Notes under the pieces: model-generated | Database searches by the model: none | Told to the model about the DNA's origin: nothing | The model's input: the letters and a program-made list of their open reading frames with translations, nothing else | Program-made: the position numbers and the translations under genes | Assembly (NCBI GenBank): GCA_001796315.1 | Contig: MGME01000020.1 | Location: 19,393 to 76,649, forward strand | DNA from: Chlamydiae bacterium RIFCSPLOWO2_12_FULL_49_12 | Lineage (GTDB): Bacteria; Chlamydiota; Chlamydiia; Chlamydiales; Rhabdochlamydiaceae | Reading direction: 5' to 3' | DNA length: 57,257 nucleotides | Shown: positions 52,953-57,257 of the stretch, in pieces | How positions within the stretch are numbered: position 1 is the stretch's first letter | How the letters are laid out: each line of letters starts with the position of its first letter

Positions 52953-54158
52953 TTAGAACCCCCAAGAAAGGCCGACTTCACCAAATTCCGTCCGCTTGAA
53001 AAAGAATTGCCCTTCCGAAGAGAACCCCTTATGCCAATCGACATAGGCTCGCATCTTGCGGCCAATTCCCTGGAGCTTGCTCCATTCATAGCCCAATTTG
53101 ATCGTCGTATCGAGGCCCCAATGCCTAGCCTGCCAATTCTCAAAATGAGCCGCAAGAAAAGGAGTCCCATAAAGCCTGTGGTAGTCCAGAGCGCGCCCCA
53201 ACACTCTGACCTCAAACCCATACTCGACATAGAGAGGTTTTAGCCGAAAAGTCTTATCGCTATGAAACACAACTCCAGGACCCAAATAGAATCGCACATG
53301 GCGATTTGCCTGATAGGAGCCGAAGAAATCAATTGCTTCGTAACTTGGATTCTTTCTTTTAGAGATGTAGTTTGGATGGTTGATCAAAAATTCATCTCCC
53401 AGGTGACTGGATATGTGGTAGATGCGCAAACGAAAGGCCCACCGATCAAAGGCATAGGTTAAGGGAATGCCCAGGTAATAGTCCGTATTGACAAGCTCAC
53501 TCATCTCATCATTGTGATCGACGTGGTGAAAATTGAAGACTGCCCAAACGCCCGCCGCAATCCCAATCTGAAGATCTCCATGCCATTTAAAGACATCGCG
53601 CCATCGGAAGATGGGAAAATCGTCTCCCAAAGCCACTGCTGCCACATGCTCTCCGATCACCCGATCTCCAAAACGATAGGCCGCGGAATAGGTCGGCTCT
53701 CTTGGAGCGGCGACAAGCGGCGGAAACAAGACCGTAGACTGAGGAAACCACACTCCTTTCACTTGAGACTTTGTAATGTATTGCTCCCGCTCTTCGATCT
53801 CTTCAGAGGAAAGCCGATCGACCACTTCGACACCCTTTACCCCTGGGATGTCCCGCACGAAGGCGATGATACTATTGGAAAGAAGATCGTTTTTGGGAAG
53901 ATGGGCCAAAAAAACCTTGTGATCCCTTACGGCGACCCGCACCCGATGTTCATAGTAGTGGATATCGATGAGAGCCTGAATATAGCCCTCCATAAAGGCA
54001 TCCGTCGCCTCATCGCAATGATCTGCCGGAAGAGCATTCTTTCGGGCAAATTCATTGGAGGCGACCTCTTTTCTCTCCCAATCCAGCTCCTCTTCTGAGG
54101 AATAGAGAGCCCCGCCCGCCAGAAAGAGAGTCAACAGAAGCAAGCGACCGTTTTGCAT
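52953..54158 (-). CDS. Outer-membrane protein, DUF1207-like, with BON-like N-terminal domain
   Basis: A 401-residue exported protein. Signal peptide MQNGRLLLLTLFLAGGALYS, then a BON-like segment (RVRVAVRDHKVFLAHLPKN ... SIIAFVRDIPGVKGVEVVDRL, residues about 70-115), and a C-terminal region rich in alternating strands (IFRWRDVFKWHGDLQIGIAAG, FRLRIYHISSHLGDEF, GVVFHSDKTFRLKPLYVEYG). It ends in a terminal Phe (GEVGLSWGF), as expected for an outer-membrane beta-barrel. The SSHLGDE pattern is typical of DUF1207. Function unknown. Confidence 0.82.
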   Translation of the reverse strand: MQNGRLLLLTLFLAGGALYSSEEELDWERKEVASNEFARKNALPADHCDEATDAFMEGYIQALIDIHYYEHRVRVAVRDHKVFLAHLPKNDLLSNSIIAFVRDIPGVKGVEVVDRLSSEEIEEREQYITKSQVKGVWFPQSTVLFPPLVAAPREPTYSAAYRFGDRVIGEHVAAVALGDDFPIFRWRDVFKWHGDLQIGIAAGVWAVFNFHHVDHNDEMSELVNTDYYLGIPLTYAFDRWAFRLRIYHISSHLGDEFLINHPNYISKRKNPSYEAIDFFGSYQANRHVRFYLGPGVVFHSDKTFRLKPLYVEYGFEVRVLGRALDYHRLYGTPFLAAHFENWQARHWGLDTTIKLGYEWSKLQGIGRKMRAYVDWHKGFSSEGQFFFKRTEFGEVGLSWGF

Positions 54159-54228
54159 GAAAATACAACCCCTCTAAAGTCCGTATACCCAAGAATTCTT
54201 TTATCGACAATCCTCTCCTCCACTTAAC

Positions 54229-54258
54229 TTGCTCACTAATCGATTTTTGAGATATAGT
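54229..54258 (+). promoter_or_regulatory. Promoter of tRNA-Met
   Basis: TTGCTC (54229-54234) and TATAGT (54253-54258), spacing 18, lie 17 bases before the tRNA 5' end. Confidence 0.55.
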
Positions 54259-54275
54259 TCATACGCGAGCTTAAG

Positions 54276-54349
54276 GGGGCAATAGCTCAGTTGGTCAGAG
54301 CAGCGGACTCATAACCCGCCGGTCGCTGGTTCAAGTCCAGCTTGCCCCA
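54276..54349 (+). tRNA. tRNA-Met (CAT)
   Basis: 74-nt cloverleaf: acceptor GGGGCAA with TTGCCCC and discriminator A, D-arm GCTCAGTTGGTCAGAGC, anticodon loop CTCATAA (anticodon CAT), T-loop GTTCAAGTC. The anticodon stem GCGGA / CCCGC has an A-C mismatch next to the loop. CAT could also be an Ile tRNA modified to lysidine; the overall sequence looks like elongator Met. It is followed by integrase remnants, so it may be the attachment site of an island. Confidence 0.88.
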
Positions 54350-54433
54350 CTTTCTTAAGTCCCTATACTCTAACAACCTAGAGACGCCGACTAAAGAAGG
54401 TAACGAGGAGAAAAGAGTGTTTTTAAGCTCTGC

Positions 54434-54451
54434 GGTGCACAAACGGTGCAC
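54434..54451 (+). repeat. Short direct repeat between tRNA-Met and integrase
   Basis: GGTGCAC-aaac-GGTGCAC (54434-54440 and 54445-54451). It could be an integrase arm-type or core site, given the flanking tRNA and integrase fragment. Confidence 0.3.
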
Positions 54452-54524
54452 TGAAAAACAATCTTAACCAGCAGGCGCACCATCCAACCCAGGGGGATAA
54501 CAACAAATAACCAAGGGTTGACGC

Positions 54525-54794
54525 ATGGCATCAATTTTCAAGAGAAAACACAAAGACGGAAAACAATTCAGCTGGCGAGCCGTCATTCGCATAAAAGGGT
54601 ACCCCACCGTTTGCAACACCTTCGAGCGTAAGCAAGAAGCCGAAGACTGGGCCAAGGAAACCGAGCGTCGCATCAAACTCGGCCAGTTCAACTTTGAGCA
54701 GCACAACTCAACCCATACCTACAACGACATTATCGATCGCTTTATCCAAGATCCCGAGTTTGACACCAAAAAAACGCAATTGACTGACTGTTAG
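54525..54794 (+). pseudogene. Truncated tyrosine-recombinase (phage-type integrase), N-terminal part only
   Basis: 89 residues with the integrase N-terminal DNA-binding domain (MASIFKRKHKDGKQFSWRAVIRIKGYPTVCNTFERKQEAEDWAKE) and the start of the core-binding SAM-like domain (TYNDIIDRFIQD). The frame stops at TDC-stop where the IS remnant begins; the catalytic domain is missing. It lies 175 bases downstream of tRNA-Met, the usual integrase position for tRNA-targeted islands. Confidence 0.75.
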
Positions 54795-55825
54795 TAGCTT
54801 GAAAAAACATTTTTAGTTTGTGCCACTACATTTTATTGAGGAGGCTTCAGACATTTACTCGATCTGAAGAAGTTTTGGCGGGATCGCCATTCCGAGCGCC
54901 TTGAACATTTTGGCTGAGTTGCCATGGATATCGGTGCGTACCCATGCAGTTTTGTCTTGCAGTTTCACAGGGACTGCTCGTACCTCTTTCAACTCATGCA
55001 TCACGGATGCGACTGTCAGAGCTCGGGAATCGATAGTTCCGTTCTGGACCGAAGCACTCTCATATTCGAAATGTCCCTGACGAAGTAGTTTTGTCATCTG
55101 CGCTTCGCAAAAATAGGAGAGGAAGCAAAGAGTCAAATGACCAATAATGCGTTCGTCGGTCCAGTGAAAAATAGGGCGAGTTTGTAAGGTTCCCTTTAGT
55201 TCCCCAAAGGCATCTTCTATAATCCAAAGATGTTTGTAGGCAGTCACAATTTCCTGCGCTGACATTGTATCTTTGGGTACGTTAGTGATGACCCCAAAAA
55301 AACCCTCGTGAAGAGCTTCCTTCTCAATGGCTTTTTTATTGAGACTTGGGTTTCCCTCTTTTAAACCAGTGATGTATTTTTTGTAGTTGGTGTTTGAAAC
55401 AAATGTCTCTCCATTAACTCGAGACTTTTTAAGTTTTTTCTCAATCTTCTCTATGATCTCGTCCCGCACCTTGCGATCTCGCTCTGCACGAATTTTAGAC
55501 CACGTGATCACACAACGGTCTTCCCCATGCGTTGTTTCGTATATCTCCAATTGGTCATTCAGGAGTGTAAAACGGCTGCGGTCGTAAAACTCATCATGAC
55601 GATTTTTAAAGACCCCAAGCTTCATTCCAACAATGAATTCACCCGCTTTCCCATCTGTCCCTCCGCACTTTTTACGTATATGTTTCAGGTTGGTTGCAGA
55701 AAACAAACCTCGATCGGCGACAAAAATAAAACGACGCACTCGAAATTTTTCTCGCATACGAGTAACAATGTCGACGAGCGTATGTCCTTCAAAGGTGTTT
55801 CCTGGATAAGCCTCAGAAGAACATT
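54795..55825 (-). mobile_element. IS1634-type insertion sequence remnant
   Basis: Includes a 5'-truncated transposase and about 60 bases of 3' flank (with TAGTGGCACAAACTAAAAA on the minus strand as a possible terminal sequence). Borders are inferred from where integrase similarity stops on each side: after ACGCAATTG at 54782 on the left and about 55815-55830 on the right. No intact terminal inverted repeat pair was found. Confidence 0.6.
54855..55814 (-). pseudogene. 5'-truncated IS1634-family transposase
   Basis: The frame codes from about 55814 (EAYPGNTFEGHTLVDIVTRM) to the stop at 54855. It shows the IS4-superfamily DDE parts FIFVADRGLFS (second catalytic Asp) and WIIEDAFGELKGTLQTRPIFHW with GHLTLCFLSYF (YREK-like region with the catalytic Glu). 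The N-terminal portion with the first Asp is absent, so the enzyme is not functional. An internal ATG at 55757 would yield a 300-residue fragment. Confidence 0.8.
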
Positions 55826-56116
55826 CTTGGCATTCCGTGGCTTCCCAGGCAGTACCCTCTCGATGTAGAGGTTGATCAGATCCGCAAGGGTATGTTTGGT
55901 TGCAGGATTCGTGAATTCATACCGATCATGCTCGATTGCCGATTCCATATCCCTCTTCCATTTTTTAGCGAGAGTCTTCGATCTAAATGACCTATCAAAG
56001 CACTGACCGCCCTTCATCCGAATACGCACTCGATAGGTTTGGCAATGCCTATGAGTCCTCACGATAATTCCTCTGAGATCATTTCCCGCCTTTTCCAAGC
56101 TTTCCTTCTGTTCCAT
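55815..56116 (-). pseudogene. Second truncated integrase, N-terminal part, broken by the IS remnant
   Basis: About 100 residues of integrase N-terminus (QTYRVRIRMKGGQCFDRSFR, SKTLAKKWKRDMESAIEHDR, then HTLADLINLYIERVLPGKPR) run into the IS sequence; the nominal frame continues to 55685 only as out-of-frame transposase. It is not the missing part of the first integrase, since both pieces are N-terminal. The two fragments are convergent around the IS remnant. Confidence 0.72.
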
Positions 56117-56132
56117 ATTTGCTCCTATTGTT

Positions 56133-56158
56133 ATAGCACGAATTTAGCACGAATTTAG
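56133..56158. repeat. Tandem 11-bp repeat upstream of the second integrase
   Basis: AGCACGAATTT occurs twice head to tail just upstream of the minus-strand integrase start, and a related ATTTAG...CAATTTAG follows. It may be a promoter or excisionase/integrase binding region. Confidence 0.4.
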
Positions 56159-56255
56159 TGTCAATTTAGTTGTAAACGATCGAATTCTATTGCAAACTGT
56201 TGGCCCGAAAAATGGCGTCAGTGAGAAAATTCATTTAATTGGCATTCGAGGATCT

Positions 56256-56756
56256 ATGAAAAAGGTTAAAATTTATTGTGATTCTGGCGCAGATATCTCA
56301 AAAATTAGAAGCATAGAACATTGTGAACTGTATCAGTTTCCTTACGATTCTCCTCATAGACCGAAAAAGCCACTTTTACTCGCTAAACCTTCAGCAGCGC
56401 AATGAAGAGATTGTCATGCTGCTTGGATGGAATTTTCAGAGATAACCTGGGCAGATTTTTGTGGAAGTAACCTTCATTCACAAATGGAAGCAATTATAGG
56501 CTCTGAAAATCGAAGAGATGTTTTGCATTTTGATTCTGCCTATAAAACGGCCTGCAAACTTTTTCTCACTTCGGACAAAGGGGATATTTGGTCCAAAAGA
56601 GATGCGCTAGAATCTCTTAGGGGTATCAAAATCTTCCACACTCCATTCGAGATTGAAAAAGTTGTAGAGCATCTTTCTATGCTTGTTGCTTCTATTTACA
56701 GAGGATCGGCCCGATCAAGCAAGGCCACAATCGTCTTCTCAGACACAGGCTTGTAA
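56256..56756 (+). pseudogene. Unknown gene split by an in-frame TGA
   Basis: A start with a good GAGG site (ATG at 56256, MKKVKIYCDSGADISKIRSI) reads to TGA at 56403-56405. The same frame continues as protein-like sequence to 56756 (MEFSEITWADFCGSN, HFDSAYKTACKLFLTSDKGD). The codon context (GCG CAA TGA AGA GAT) suggests a TGG-to-TGA change. The last 20 codons overlap the phosphoesterase gene on the other strand. Not recognised. It could also be two short genes, the second from an ATG at 56427, which lacks a ribosome binding site. Confidence 0.5.
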
Positions 56757-57150
56757 TCCCAAACTTCGACAGAAAGATTAAGTTGGCGATCAACAAGCTT
56801 ATTGGGGCGTTTTTCATGTACATGACCATGGAGTTGAAAATGAGGCGGAGCCGGCTGACTGGGGATATGAACTAGTTCAACTTGGTGTCGACCGATCTTG
56901 ATGAAAGCCGACTCTAGAACAAGCGAAAATCCAATCTTATGCATTTTAGCAGGGGTGCCATCATGATTGCCCCGAATGCCAGTCTTATTCCCATGAAGAC
57001 GCACGCAAAGATCGGCAAGAAAGTCTGTCGTGCCAAGGCCAAAATCACCTAGAAAGAAAACGGTATCCTCAGGCGCTATAAGCGCATTCCAATTCTCAAT
57101 AAGTCTCTCATCCATCTCGTTTACAGATTGAAAAGGGCGTCCAGTGTAAC
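56696..57150 (-). pseudogene. Calcineurin-like phosphoesterase, frameshifted and 5'-degraded
   Basis: A 139-residue frame from the ATG at 57115 has GDFGLG, GNHDG and HGHVHEK, the metal-binding motifs 2-4 of the family. The N-terminal motif (DxH) is not in frame. Upstream on the minus strand, another frame encodes NIIRYTGRPF, and adding one base in the CCCTTTC run would join it to QSVNEMDERLIENW, so a one-base deletion has split the gene. Beyond NII the expected DTHFGH sequence is not found, so the 5' end is also decayed or replaced. Confidence 0.65.
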
Positions 57151-57257
57151 GGATGATATTGGGTATCCGTCTAATCTAGCCATGTTGATGAGTTAAAGTG
57201 GTTATGGGCTGATTTTTTGAGATCCGCTCCGGGCGAGAAGCCATTGATCCGGTAAGA

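Noticed and set aside
55685-55814. C-terminal 43 residues of the nominal second integrase ORF
   Set aside because: This part is the transposase sequence read in another frame; integrase similarity ends near 55815-55830.
56133-56158. Tandem repeat as a CRISPR array
   Set aside because: Only two adjacent 11-bp units without spacers and no cas genes in the window.

Overview
The window is a chromosomal segment of a member of the Chlamydiales, most likely a Chlamydia-like (environmental) bacterium rather than a Chlamydiaceae species. The evidence is gene order and gene types. There is a tandem-duplicated UvrA of about 1,920 residues. A PknD kinase lies beside valS, followed by a V-type ATP synthase operon in the chlamydial order atpE / DUF2764 protein / atpA / atpB / atpD / atpI / atpK. 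A second block reads infA / tRNA-Thr / tuf / tRNA-Trp / secE / nusG / rplK / rplA / rplJ / rplL / rpoB / rpoC. A third block (HEAT-repeat protein, HIT protein, MYG1-like hydrolase, large LOG-domain protein) matches my recollection of C. trachomatis CT384-CT387. Base composition is roughly half G+C by eye, which is higher than in most described chlamydiae and would fit a lineage such as Estrella, but I cannot assign a genus.

Layout. 1-6.2 kb: uvrA and a small membrane protein on plus. 6.3-7.3 kb: trpS on minus. 7.4-13.5 kb: pknD, a Nudix hydrolase and valS on plus. 13.6-19.1 kb: an accessory stretch with two small related-looking helical proteins, an alanine/glycine:Na+ symporter, a lipoprotein-like ORF, a second Nudix hydrolase, two proteins of secreted-effector character and a decayed reading frame. 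19.2-26.6 kb: V-type ATP synthase operon on minus. 26.7-28 kb: three tightly packed exported or membrane proteins on plus. 28-31.2 kb: a DUF900-like alpha/beta hydrolase and an ABC-2 exporter pair on minus. 31.4-44.2 kb: the RNA polymerase, ribosomal protein and EF-Tu block with two tRNAs. 44.4-45.9 kb: a SufE protein and a candidate inclusion-membrane protein. 45.9-51 kb: the CT384-387-like block. 51-52.5 kb: an unusual protein kinase. 53-54.2 kb: a DUF1207 outer-membrane protein. 54.3 kb to the end: tRNA-Met followed by island debris (two truncated integrases around an IS1634-type transposase remnant, an ORF with an in-frame stop, and a frameshifted phosphoesterase).

The most notable non-coding content is a set of fold-back, MITE-like elements in three families (R1, R2, R3 here). 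Each has matched outer arms and, in R1 and R2, a nested central hairpin. In R1 the short linkers are conserved between copies, while the arms differ between copies yet match each other within a copy. Arms of these elements supply or contain the stop codons of neighbouring genes (trpS, the 14.0-14.4 kb gene, the lipoprotein). One element is read through as part of an ORF, and another ends two bases before the start codon of an ABC ATPase gene.

Most genes are housekeeping: DNA repair, tRNA charging, transcription, translation, and sodium- or proton-coupled energetics and amino-acid uptake. The accessory genes fit a host-associated intracellular lifestyle (Inc-like protein, kinases, candidate secreted proteins). 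I saw no rRNA operon, CRISPR array or replication origin.
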